DNA from: an uncultured Eubacteriales bacterium
Lineage (GTDB): Bacteria; Bacillota; Clostridia; Peptostreptococcales; Anaerovoracaceae
Length of the DNA stretch: 13,654 nt
Reading direction: 5' to 3'
Assembly: GCA_900551415.1 (NCBI GenBank)
Contig: URWB01000060.1
Span: 1-13,654, forward strand
The position numbers and the translations under genes are program-made. Below the pieces are notes generated by a model. It made no database searches. It saw only the letters and a program-made list of their open reading frames with translations, and had not been told where the DNA came from. Positions 6,912 through 12,879 of this stretch are shown piece after piece. Each line of letters starts with the position of its first letter. Positions within the stretch are counted from its first letter, which is position 1.

Positions 6912-7460
6912 TTATTCTTCCACATCCAAGTCATTTTGGGTATGATAAGCCAGCTGCTTAATTTCGTCACGATTGTCAACCAGGGTCTGATTGATCGCAG
7001 CAAAGGTCTTGTCCAAATTCGTGTACATTTCGCCAAAGTACTTGAGATTCAGCTCGTCCATCTTTGCCTGCATATCATAGAGCATTTTGTCAACATAATC
7101 ATAGGTTCTCATCTTGAGCATCTTGGCGTGCAGCTCCGCATCCTCGCGAATCTCCTGCGCCAGCTTCGTTGCTCTGAGCGTAATATCATCGGTCTCCACC
7201 AAATAGTCCGCCTGCTTCTTCGCCTCGCGGATAATCCGTTCATATTCCGTTTTTGCGTCAGCCAAAATGCGGTCGCGTTCATCGCGAATCCACTTCGCCT
7301 GCTGTACATCATCCGGAAGGGCGAGCCGAACTTCTCTGACAATATTAAAAACATCTTCCGCTTCCAGCATAATCTTGCTTGTCAGTGGTACATTCGTCGC
7401 GTTGTCTACAATATCTTCCAACTCTTCGAGCAGTTCGAGGACTTTCATCGTATCTTCCAT
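6912..7460 (-). CDS. Conserved coaD-adjacent coiled-coil protein (often labelled ATPase or V-ATPase subunit H-like)
   Basis: A 182-residue, highly charged and almost entirely helical protein without membrane segments or signal peptide. An N-terminal segment (residues about 5-55) containing VPLTSKIMLEAEDVFNIV and LPDDVQQAKWI is followed by a long coiled coil (about 56-118) rich in A, E, K and R, of the kind that attracts automatic names such as ATPase, F0 subunit b or DivIVA-like. I see no Walker motif, so no ATPase activity is claimed. It starts two bases after the coaD stop and is translationally linked to it; a second in-frame ATG four codons later is an alternative start. Proteins of this type beside coaD occur in many Clostridia, but their role is unknown to me. 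A scaffold or division-related role is only a guess. Confidence 0.8.
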   Translation of the reverse strand: MEDTMKVLELLEELEDIVDNATNVPLTSKIMLEAEDVFNIVREVRLALPDDVQQAKWIRDERDRILADAKTEYERIIREAKKQADYLVETDDITLRATKLAQEIREDAELHAKMLKMRTYDYVDKMLYDMQAKMDELNLKYFGEMYTNLDKTFAAINQTLVDNRDEIKQLAYHTQNDLDVEE

Positions 7461-7462
7461 TT

Positions 7463-7945
7463 CTATTTCGTTTTTCCTTTCATCATCTCTAAAACATACG
7501 GAGGCACAAGCATCCGGCCATCTCCACCCAGAGAGATCACCTGCTTCGCCATGGTTGAACTTATAAAAGCGTATTTTGCGTCAGATATCAAAAATACGGT
7601 TTCAACGTTTTCTTGATATAAATGCCGGTGCAAATGCGCCATCTGCTGCTCAGAATCAAAATCTCCGACGCCGCGCAGGCCGCGCACTACCACCTGAAAA
7701 TCATTTTGATTCACAAAATCCGCCAGCAGTCCCTCACATGCGTCCACCTTGACATTCGGAAGATGCGCGGTAACCTTGCGGATCATATCCATACGCTCTT
7801 CAAACGTGAACAGGGTCTTTTTTTCGAGATTCACCACAACGCCGACGGTAAGCTCATCAAATATCTTCGCAGCTCTCTCAATGATATCTAAATGCCCTAA
7901 AGTCAACGGGTCAAATGAGCCTGCGTACAATGCTTTTTTCTTCAT
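7463..7945 (-). CDS. coaD: Phosphopantetheine adenylyltransferase
   Basis: A 160-residue nucleotidyltransferase performing the penultimate step of coenzyme A synthesis: 4'-phosphopantetheine plus ATP gives dephospho-CoA and pyrophosphate. It is cytosolic and typically hexameric. Signatures: AGSFDPLTLGHLD (8-20) with the T/HxGH nucleotide-binding motif, NLEKKTLF (39-46), RGLRGVGDFDSEQQMAHLHRHL (the family's RGLR.V.DFE.E.QMA...R.L block, from residue 88) and ISSTMAKQV (128-136, family ISST.VR). Length is normal. The Asn that commonly precedes Arg in MNR.L is His here. The start codon is ATG, but no strong Shine-Dalgarno sequence precedes it; instead AACAGACA repeats fill the leader. rsmD lies upstream and a separate promoter overlaps the rsmD stop. 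The rsmD-coaD pairing is conserved widely in bacteria. Confidence 0.96.
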   Translation of the reverse strand: MKKKALYAGSFDPLTLGHLDIIERAAKIFDELTVGVVVNLEKKTLFTFEERMDMIRKVTAHLPNVKVDACEGLLADFVNQNDFQVVVRGLRGVGDFDSEQQMAHLHRHLYQENVETVFLISDAKYAFISSTMAKQVISLGGDGRMLVPPYVLEMMKGKTK

Positions 7946-8054
7946 GTCTGTTCTATCTTCTATCTGTCTGTTCTCTGTTTTTTGTCTGTTTTCATTCTTT
8001 ATGTTTGCCTTGCGGATACCACGAAATCCGGCTTCTTTCGCGGAAGCAGCATCC
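7944..8054 (-). other. Structured, repeat-containing coaD leader
   Basis: The roughly 110-base untranslated region between the coaD promoter and start codon holds a nested hairpin. The outer stem pairs 8051-8054 with 8014-8017. The inner 8-bp stem pairs 8036-8043 with 8019-8026 (one G-U pair) around a nine-base loop. A competing GCTTC/GAAGC helix is possible within it. Toward the gene come three copies of AACAGACA (minus strand, at 7944-7951, 7964-7971 and 7983-7990), the last overlapping the start codon. I do not recognise a known riboswitch. Confidence 0.45.
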
Positions 8055-8061
8055 TGTCTTT

Positions 8062-8090
8062 ATTTTAGCACAAGACCGTCCTCGAATCAA
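8062..8090 (-). promoter_or_regulatory. Sigma-A promoter of coaD operon
   Basis: Minus strand TTGATT (8085-8090), 17-base spacer, TAAAAT (8062-8067) with an extended TGC before the -10. The -35 overlaps the rsmD stop codon. It would start transcription near 8055 and drive coaD and possibly the whole run down to the terminator at 2083-2120. Confidence 0.6.
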
Positions 8091-8632
8091 CCGTAAATCG
8101 TAATCGCGATCGAGCCGTAGGTACGCTCCTTCAGCTTTTGAAAGCCCTCATACTCATCCGGAAAATCATCCCGTTCCCCATGTTCGGCTACGATGATGCC
8201 TTCGTCTGCCAGCAGATCATATTCACGGATCAGCGCAAAGCATTTGTCATATAATCCTTCCCGATACGGCGGATCTAAAAAGAAGATGTCAATCTTTTCA
8301 CCGCGCTCCGCGAGCCTGCCCAGTGCCTTTTCGAAGTCGCCCGGAATCACAACCGACCATTCCTCAGCCCTGCACATCGCGATATTACGCCTCGTCAGTT
8401 CCAGACTGGCTCTGTTGTTATCCGCGAAGTAGCACTTCTCAGCGCCGCGTGACAACGCCTCCAGACCCAGATTACCGGTTCCGCTGAAGAGGTCCGCGCA
8501 GACCGCGTCATACAGATTACCCGCGATCATGCTGAACAGCGCTTCCTTTACCTTCTCCGTCGTCGGCCGGATATCGTTTCCCACAGGCATCTCAAGACGC
8601 CTGCCCTTAAAATCACCTGTAATAATTCTCAT
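8087..8632 (-). CDS. rsmD: 16S rRNA (guanine(966)-N(2))-methyltransferase
   Basis: A 181-residue SAM-dependent methyltransferase that modifies G966 (E. coli numbering) of 16S rRNA in the small subunit. It begins with the family's MRIITGDFKGRRL, then IRPTTEKVKEALFSMI (21-36), the SAM-binding DLFSGTGNLGLEALSRGA (47-64), and the catalytic (N/D)PPY motif as D120-P-P-Y. Length matches the family. I chose the ATG at 8632 because it gives this conserved N terminus; the frame remains open 47 codons further, but that extension shows no homology and would start in the upstream promoter region. A purine-rich AAGGG lies about 13 bases upstream, a weakly spaced ribosome binding site. A sigma-A promoter is present at 8694-8722. 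Confidence 0.95.
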   Translation of the reverse strand: MRIITGDFKGRRLEMPVGNDIRPTTEKVKEALFSMIAGNLYDAVCADLFSGTGNLGLEALSRGAEKCYFADNNRASLELTRRNIAMCRAEEWSVVIPGDFEKALGRLAERGEKIDIFFLDPPYREGLYDKCFALIREYDLLADEGIIVAEHGERDDFPDEYEGFQKLKERTYGSIAITIYG

Positions 8633-8693
8633 AAATCTATCGTTTCCCTTATCTCTGTTTTGTGTTTCACACATTTCGTGTCGTATTTGTTCT

Positions 8694-8727
8694 ATTATAC
8701 AAAAAAAACACAGCCTGCGCAAGCTGT
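8694..8727 (-). promoter_or_regulatory. rsmD promoter embedded in a terminator-like hairpin
   Basis: Minus strand TTGCGC (8717-8722), 17-base spacer and TATAAT (8694-8699) form a sigma-A promoter, predicted start near 8687 and leader of about 55 bases. The same bases form a hairpin: ACAGC (complement of 8723-8727) pairs with GCTGT (complement of 8710-8714), extended by two more pairs, and is followed by eight T (complement of 8701-8708). The -35 is in the hairpin and the T run is the spacer. Confidence 0.6.
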
Positions 8728-8781
8728 CAAAAAAGCGAAAAAGTTCCTTGCCAAGCGCCGCCAAAATCTCCAATTATTGCA

Positions 8782-8812
8782 TGACATAATAATTCGCCCG
8801 TGAATCAAACTA
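8782..8812 (+). promoter_or_regulatory. Possible sigma-G promoter of the spore protein gene
   Basis: TGACAT at 8782-8787 and CAAACTA at 8806-8812, 18 bases apart, resemble the forespore sigma-G pattern (TGAATA / CATACTA). The expected start is only a few bases before the ribosome binding site, which weakens the call. SASP genes of this family are normally sigma-G dependent. Confidence 0.25.
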
Positions 8813-8838
8813 TGAATGTAATAGGAGGTGAACAAAAC

Positions 8839-9039
8839 ATGTCATTACAAGATAAGATGAACGTTAGTGCAAAACCTGCATTAAAGAGTTTAAAGACTGA
8901 AGTTGCCAACGAGCTTGGCTTAGCGAACTATGAACAGGCTGACAAAGGCAACATGACAGCTAGACAGAATGGCTATGTCGGTGGTTATATGACTAAGAAA
9001 TTAGTTGAAATGGCCGAAAAACAGCTGTCCGGAAAATAA
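8839..9039 (+). CDS. Alpha/beta-type small acid-soluble spore protein
   Basis: A 66-residue spore DNA-binding protein that coats and protects forespore chromosomal DNA and is degraded at germination to supply amino acids. The germination protease (GPR) site appears as T20-E21-V22-A23-N24-E25, close to the family pattern TE(I/F)A(S/N)E. The C-terminal DNA-binding signature runs from GNMTARQNGYVGGYMTKKL (37-55) to EMAEK. The start is the ATG at 8839, eight bases after AGGAGGTG (8823-8830); an in-frame ATG at 8800 lacks such a site. It is alone on the plus strand between convergent recG and divergent rsmD, a position I recall from other Clostridia. It is the strongest evidence that the organism forms endospores. 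Confidence 0.95.
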   Translation: MSLQDKMNVSAKPALKSLKTEVANELGLANYEQADKGNMTARQNGYVGGYMTKKLVEMAEKQLSGK

Positions 9040-9060
9040 GAAACAGAATTGGATAAACGG

Positions 9061-9093
9061 AAAAAGCCCCTGCGATCTTCGCAGGGACTTTTT
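9061..9093. terminator. Bidirectional terminator between the spore protein gene and recG
   Basis: A stem of CCCTGCGA (9068-9075) with TCGCAGGG (9079-9086) and a three-base loop, plus a flanking G-C pair (9066/9088), is bordered by AAAAA on the left and TTTTT on the right. This suits termination of both the plus-strand spore protein transcript and the minus-strand asp23-recG transcript, whose last stop is at 9151. Confidence 0.85.
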
Positions 9094-9150
9094 CTATACA
9101 TGGCTTGTCGGCTGGCGGGCGGTCAATACCCTGCATCTCTGCACACCTGT

Positions 9151-11196
9151 TTACAGCCTCAGCTGAATCCGTTCGCCGAACATCTTTTGAATTTTTTGTT
9201 TGAGGATCTGATGCTGCGGCGCGATCAGCGCCGGATCGGTTTCGATCATTGTTTTTGCCGCGGCACGCGCTTTTTCGAGAATATCCGCGTTCCGAACCAG
9301 ATCACTGAGATTCAGCTCCGGCAGTCCATGCTGCCGCGTACCGAAGATTTCACCGGGACCGCGCAGCTTTAAATCCTCTTCGGCAATCACAAAGCCATCC
9401 TCGGTGCTGCATAGTATTTCGTTTCGCTTCCGCGCGATCTGACTGTCGCTGCCGGAAACCAGAATGCAGTAGGATTGTTCGCTGCCCCTGCCGACACGTC
9501 CGCGCAGCTGATGCAGCTGCGCAAGGCCGAAACGTTCACAGTTCTCGATAACCATAACCGTCGCGTTGCTGACATCGATACCGACTTCAATGACAACCGT
9601 CGATACCAGCATATCCAGATCTCTGCGCTGAAATGCCTCCATGACCGCATCCTTTTCCTGTTGCTTCATCGCGCCATGCACCAGTCCGATACGGAGTCTC
9701 GGATAACGCGCGCGAAGTTCCTCGTAAATTTCCTGTGCCGATCTGCAGTCGATACTCTCGGATTCTTCAATCAGCGGCGCGACCACATAAGCCTGTCTGC
9801 CCTGCCGGATCTGCGCTTCCACAAAATCATAAATCTTGGGTCTGGCGTTCTGATCGCGCAGAAACGTCCGAATCGGTTTACGTCCTGCAGGCAGCGTATC
9901 GATAACCGAAATATCAAGGTCACCGTACAGAATCACCGCCAAGGTTCGCGGGATCGGCGTCGCAGTCATAACCAATACGTTCGGATTCTCACCCTTCGCC
10001 TGCAGCACCTCTCGCTGATTGACGCCGAAACGGTGCTGCTCGTCGGTGATAAACAAGCCGGGCCTGGCAAAGACCACATCCGGCTGCAGGATGGCATGGG
10101 TCCCGAGCAGAATATTGATTTCTCCGCTTGCCAGCGCTTCCAAAAGCAGTCTGCGTTCTGCCGTTTTGGTGCTGCTTGACAAGAGTGCCGTTCGTATTCC
10201 AAACGAATCAAAGGATTTTTTCAGATTTGCGTAATGCTGCTTCGCCAAAAGCTCCGTAGGCGCCATCATCGCTGCCTGATAACCGCTCTTGACCGCTTTG
10301 TACATGGCAAGCTGCGCGACGGCAGTCTTACCGGAGCCTACATCTCCCTGAATCAGACGATTCATCGGTCTTGCGGACTCTAAATCACGCTCGATTTCGT
10401 GCCAGCAGCGCGCCTGTCCGGCGGTCAGTTGAAATGGGAAGCTGGACAAAAACGGCTCAACATCCGCTTCTTTCGCGAAGCGTACACCCTTTTTCACGTC
10501 TGACGCGCCATGCTTCATATAGAACAGTCCCGTCTGCAGAATCAACAGTTCCTCAAAGATCAAACGATAACGGCTTTCCAGCACCGGTCGTTCCTCCTGT
10601 GGGAAATGAATCTGCTCAATCGCGTAGGCCGGACTGCACAGATGATGCGTTTCAACCAATTCCGGAGGCAGCCACTCTGTGATCTGCCCAATCGCTCCGC
10701 GCGCCTGCTGCTGCCACGCGCGCAGATTTGCCTGCGTCAGGCCCTCGGTCAATGGATAAACAGGAAGCAGCCCTCTGACATCCTTCGCATCACCCAGCTT
10801 ATGAAATTCAGGATGCGCCATCTGGCGGCGTCCGTTATTGAGCGTGATCTTTCCGAAAAAAGTCATTTGCTCACCGGGTTTGAAATAGGATTCCAGAAAT
10901 TTTCCGTTAAAAAACAGCAGTTCCAGACTTCCGGTATTATCCTCGATCTGCACCTTAAGCAGTCGCTTACGGCTGTAAGGGCTGCCCGCCATCTGCTTGC
11001 TCATCACAGTGCCGATAATTAACACCTCTTTGCCGAGCGGCGCTGTCATGATCGGTACCGCTTGCCTGCGATCCTCATATCTTCTTGGGAAAAACCGCAG
11101 CAGATCTTCAATTGTTTCAATATGCAGTTTTTCGAGCAGCGGCAGCCGTTTTTTGCCGACACCTTTCAGGCTTGCGACACTATCTTGCAGGTTCAT
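9151..11196 (-). CDS. recG: ATP-dependent DNA helicase RecG
   Basis: A 681-residue superfamily 2 helicase that remodels stalled replication forks and branch-migrates Holliday junctions. An N-terminal wedge/OB region (about residues 60-150, with EDNTGSLELLFFNG) precedes the motor. Motor motifs: Walker A GDVGSGKT (284-291), MAPTELLAKQH (311-321), DEQHRFG (385-391), TATPIPRTLA (411-420), VVIEVGIDV (534-542) and QLRGRVGRG (563-571). The C-terminal RecG signature LRGPGEIFGTRQHGLPEL follows (611-628). The length is typical when translation starts at the ATG at 11196; an upstream extension in frame lies inside asp23 and is not RecG-like. A GAGG sits 12 bases before the ATG. The first 17 bases overlap the end of asp23, implying translational coupling. 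Confidence 0.96.
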   Translation of the reverse strand: MNLQDSVASLKGVGKKRLPLLEKLHIETIEDLLRFFPRRYEDRRQAVPIMTAPLGKEVLIIGTVMSKQMAGSPYSRKRLLKVQIEDNTGSLELLFFNGKFLESYFKPGEQMTFFGKITLNNGRRQMAHPEFHKLGDAKDVRGLLPVYPLTEGLTQANLRAWQQQARGAIGQITEWLPPELVETHHLCSPAYAIEQIHFPQEERPVLESRYRLIFEELLILQTGLFYMKHGASDVKKGVRFAKEADVEPFLSSFPFQLTAGQARCWHEIERDLESARPMNRLIQGDVGSGKTAVAQLAMYKAVKSGYQAAMMAPTELLAKQHYANLKKSFDSFGIRTALLSSSTKTAERRLLLEALASGEINILLGTHAILQPDVVFARPGLFITDEQHRFGVNQREVLQAKGENPNVLVMTATPIPRTLAVILYGDLDISVIDTLPAGRKPIRTFLRDQNARPKIYDFVEAQIRQGRQAYVVAPLIEESESIDCRSAQEIYEELRARYPRLRIGLVHGAMKQQEKDAVMEAFQRRDLDMLVSTVVIEVGIDVSNATVMVIENCERFGLAQLHQLRGRVGRGSEQSYCILVSGSDSQIARKRNEILCSTEDGFVIAEEDLKLRGPGEIFGTRQHGLPELNLSDLVRNADILEKARAAAKTMIETDPALIAPQHQILKQKIQKMFGERIQLRL

Positions 11197-11590
11197 AATC
11201 TCTGACAACCTCAATACTTCTTTCCGCGATTTTTTTTGATTTGATGCCAACGATGCGCAAGACCAAATGCCCGCCCTTGTCCGGCAGCAGCTTCGAAAGC
11301 TGTTCTGCGAGATCATTTAAAATCTGCTCTGTCACCCGCTGAATGCTGGCGCCGAACGTAATGATAATCTGAAATTCCATGCAGTAGCGCTCCGGTTCCT
11401 CCCAAAAGTTCAAATGTGAGGCTGCTTCACTCGCGGAGACCTTCTGGTTCATGCCGCCCAAGAGCTTCCCTTTTTCGGAGGCCAAGCCTGCCTTTCCGTT
11501 TGTATTCGCGATCGCACGCAAAAGCATTCTCGCGAATACCGTATCGTTTAATTTGATATTTCCTAAGGCATCCTCTCGTTCTAAACCCAT
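11180..11590 (-). CDS. Asp23/Gls24 family protein (YloU-like)
   Basis: A 136-residue cytosolic protein of the Asp23/Gls24 (DUF322) family, linked to envelope stress or membrane-associated scaffolding in Firmicutes; the biochemical role is unsettled. The sequence has the family's short N-terminal helix block (GNIKLNDTVFARMLLRAI), a glycine-rich middle, and the characteristic C-terminal half: a beta strand MEFQIIITFG, ASIQRVTEQILNDLAEQL as the amphipathic helix, then HLVLRIVGIKSKK. AAGGAG six bases upstream fixes the ATG at 11590; an in-frame ATG fifteen codons earlier lacks such a site. recG starts inside its 3' end. In many Firmicutes the DhaL-domain gene yloV/fakA sits between yloU and recG; here it is absent. 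Position after rpmB (across a small gene) supports the YloU assignment. Confidence 0.8.
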   Translation of the reverse strand: MGLEREDALGNIKLNDTVFARMLLRAIANTNGKAGLASEKGKLLGGMNQKVSASEAASHLNFWEEPERYCMEFQIIITFGASIQRVTEQILNDLAEQLSKLLPDKGGHLVLRIVGIKSKKIAERSIEVVRDYEPAR

Positions 11591-11643
11591 GGCCGTCTCC
11601 TTTTCTGTCTTGCCACGCGCTTTACGCGGTTTCATAATTCCCC

Positions 11644-11699
11644 GTTTGCGTCAGCAACGCGAACAGAATTGAGGGGAAATTTCCATCTGCGCGCGCAGA
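11644..11699. promoter_or_regulatory. Cluster of palindromes upstream of asp23
   Basis: Three inverted repeats lie in the divergent region between asp23 and the small membrane protein gene: GTTTGCGT/ACGCGAAC (11644-11651 with 11657-11664, one mismatch), GGAAATTTCC (11675-11684) and TCTGCGCGCGCAGA (11686-11699, perfect). A minus-strand TTGACA lies just upstream at 11709-11714 but has no good -10 at 17 bases, so the asp23 promoter itself is not firmly located. Confidence 0.4.
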
Positions 11700-11777
11700 A
11701 TACTTTCTGTCAATTAGTTTAGCATATTTTCTCACAAATTCCTACTGAATTTCATAGAATAATGTGAGGTGCGAATT

Positions 11778-11966
11778 ATGGGAATGAATCATAACTGCCG
11801 CAAAAAAAAATGCTTTTCTGTATGTCAGGAGACCAAGGATATCGGTTTTTTGCTGCTGGTTTTCGGCGCGGTAACCATCTGCGCGTTTTTCCTCCCGCCA
11901 AAGGCATGGTTGATCCTCCTTGGGGTCATCCTGATCATCTGCGGCTGTGTTCTGATGAAACGTTGA
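11778..11966 (+). CDS. Small cysteine-rich two-helix membrane protein, unknown function
   Basis: A 62-residue protein starting at the ATG at 11778, seven bases after GAGGT; a GTG three codons earlier overlaps that site and is less likely. The first 20 residues are polar and basic with C7, C12 and C16 (CRKKKCFSVC), possibly a small metal- or disulfide-binding patch. Two hydrophobic segments (about 22-39 and 43-60) are separated by the turn PPK, forming a helical hairpin, with further cysteines at 35, 55 and 57, and the protein ends in MKR. It is transcribed divergently from asp23-recG. I do not recognise a named family. Similar short membrane proteins in Clostridia are usually annotated hypothetical. 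Good ribosome binding site, sensible membrane topology and a following terminator argue that it is real. Confidence 0.7.
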   Translation: MGMNHNCRKKKCFSVCQETKDIGFLLLVFGAVTICAFFLPPKAWLILLGVILIICGCVLMKR

Positions 11967-11997
11967 AGAAAAAAAGAGCCGTCATCACGACAGCTCT
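11967..11997 (-). terminator. Intrinsic terminator of rpmB (possibly bidirectional)
   Basis: AGAGC-GTC at 11975-11983 pairs with GAC-GCTCT at 11989-11997 (one mismatch, loop ATCAC). On the minus strand the stem is followed by seven T and more T-rich sequence, a textbook terminator just past the rpmB stop at 12014. On the plus strand it is followed by TCGTTTGTTT and may also end the small membrane protein transcript. Confidence 0.85.
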
Positions 11998-12013
11998 CGT
12001 TTGTTTCCTTTGA

Positions 12014-12208
12014 TTAAAGGGCACGGTTTACTTTGTTGGATCTGATGCATCTTGTGCATACGTTCGCTCTTCTGACTGTACCGTTCTCATCAGCGATTCT
12101 TACAGACTGAATGTTCGCGTTCCATTTTCTTCTTGTACGTCTTACGGAGTGAGAAACATTGTTTCCGGACGTCTGTCCTTTTCCGCAAATTTCACATTTT
12201 CTTGACAT
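12014..12208 (-). CDS. rpmB: 50S ribosomal protein L28
   Basis: A 64-residue, strongly basic protein of the large ribosomal subunit. It has the L28 pattern MSRKCEICGKG..SGNNVSHS (1-20), RRTRRKWNANIQ (23-34) and a C-terminal CTRCIRSNKV (51-60). Four cysteines in two CxxC pairs (C5/C8 and C51/C54) make it the zinc-binding form rather than the Cys-free paralogue some bacteria use under zinc limitation. AAAGGAGGTG lies upstream of the ATG. It has its own promoter and terminator and is therefore monocistronic. Its position upstream of asp23 matches the usual Firmicutes order apart from the small plus-strand gene inserted between them. Confidence 0.96.
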   Translation of the reverse strand: MSRKCEICGKGQTSGNNVSHSVRRTRRKWNANIQSVRIADENGTVRRANVCTRCIRSNKVNRAL

Positions 12209-12260
12209 CTACCGCACCTCCTTTAGTATATTTAAGCCGTGGCATATTTTCCATTTGGTT

Positions 12261-12276
12261 TGTTCGCACTCGAACA
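12261..12276 (-). promoter_or_regulatory. Hairpin at the 5' end of the rpmB transcript
   Basis: Perfect 6-bp inverted repeat TGTTCG/CGAACA with a four-base loop. Its upstream end coincides with the predicted transcription start (about 12276), so the mRNA would begin with a stem-loop. It may stabilise the message or be a binding site. Confidence 0.45.
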
Positions 12277-12282
12277 TTTGAT

Positions 12283-12311
12283 ATTGTACCACAACTTTTT
12301 CATTTTTTCAA
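12283..12311 (-). promoter_or_regulatory. Sigma-A promoter of rpmB
   Basis: Minus strand TTGAAA (12306-12311), exactly 17 bases, TACAAT (12283-12288), with TGG before the -10 (extended -10). It lies 28 bases past the nrdG stop codon. It is the best promoter in the window; the predicted leader is about 68 bases. Confidence 0.75.
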
Positions 12312-12339
12312 GCGAAAAATGATTATTTTTGAATGATTT

Positions 12340-12879
12340 TTACAGATATTTTTCGGCGAGGGTCAGTTTCCCGTTCTCTCTCGTCAAATTCATATCGATG
12401 ACGCGCTGATTGCGGCTGCCGCGAAACAAAAGACTCAAGTCGCGTTCCTCCTGTTTGAATCTTCCATCGATCAGAAGGTCCGTAAGAGCAAGCAATTCTC
12501 GGATTGCCGGCCTATCTGCAGCAAGTGCCTGCAGTTCCTCATAGGTATAGCCGGTATAGATAATCAAATTGAGTCCCCGTTCTTTGATCCCAACCGCCAG
12601 ATTGCAGAACGCCTCCGGCTGGCTCATCGGTTCCCCGCCGCTGAAGGTCACGCCGTCAAGCAGTGGATTTTCGTCGATTGCCGCCAATATTTTTTCCAAA
12701 GCGCAATCCTTCCCGCCGTTAAAGTCATGGGTCGCCGGATTGTGACAGCCCGGGCATCCATGCGGACAGCCTTGCGCGAATACTACAAAGCGCAGACCGG
12801 GGCCATCCACGATGGATTCTCGAATGACGCCCGCCATACGAATCGTATTATAGCTGCTCAAATCCTGTGCTGACATCAT
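12340..12879 (-). CDS. nrdG: Anaerobic ribonucleoside-triphosphate reductase activating protein
   Basis: A 179-residue radical-SAM enzyme that installs the glycyl radical on NrdD. The iron-sulfur cluster ligands are C38, C42 and C45 in GCPHGCPGC, the CxxxCxxC radical-SAM motif; SIVDGPGLRFVVFAQG precedes it, and the SAM-binding GGEP is at 81-84. The C terminus (LLIDGRFKQEERDLSL, RGSRNQRVID) is typical of NrdG. The ATG at 12879 follows an AGGG and overlaps the nrdD end by 32 bases; a later ATG at 12837 would remove the overlap and start closer to the conserved region but has no ribosome binding site. It forms an operon with nrdD. No GC-rich terminator follows; rpmB has its own promoter just beyond. 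Confidence 0.95.
   Translation of the reverse strand: MMSAQDLSSYNTIRMAGVIRESIVDGPGLRFVVFAQGCPHGCPGCHNPATHDFNGGKDCALEKILAAIDENPLLDGVTFSGGEPMSQPEAFCNLAVGIKERGLNLIIYTGYTYEELQALAADRPAIRELLALTDLLIDGRFKQEERDLSLLFRGSRNQRVIDMNLTRENGKLTLAEKYL

Noticed and set aside
6846..7616. Plus-strand open frame of 256 codons
   Set aside because: Antisense to the coiled-coil gene and coaD; no start signal, no recognisable motifs.
8633..8773. N-terminal extension of RsmD
   Set aside because: Family proteins begin at MRIITG; the extension covers the promoter and hairpin region.
12261..12276. LexA (SOS) operator
   Set aside because: The Bacillus-type box is GAAC-N4-GTTC; here the half sites are in the opposite order (GTTC...GAAC), and it is downstream of a ribosomal protein promoter.
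12312..12339. Terminator after nrdG
   Set aside because: Only an AT-only inverted repeat (AAAAAT...ATTTTT) is present, too weak to call an intrinsic terminator.
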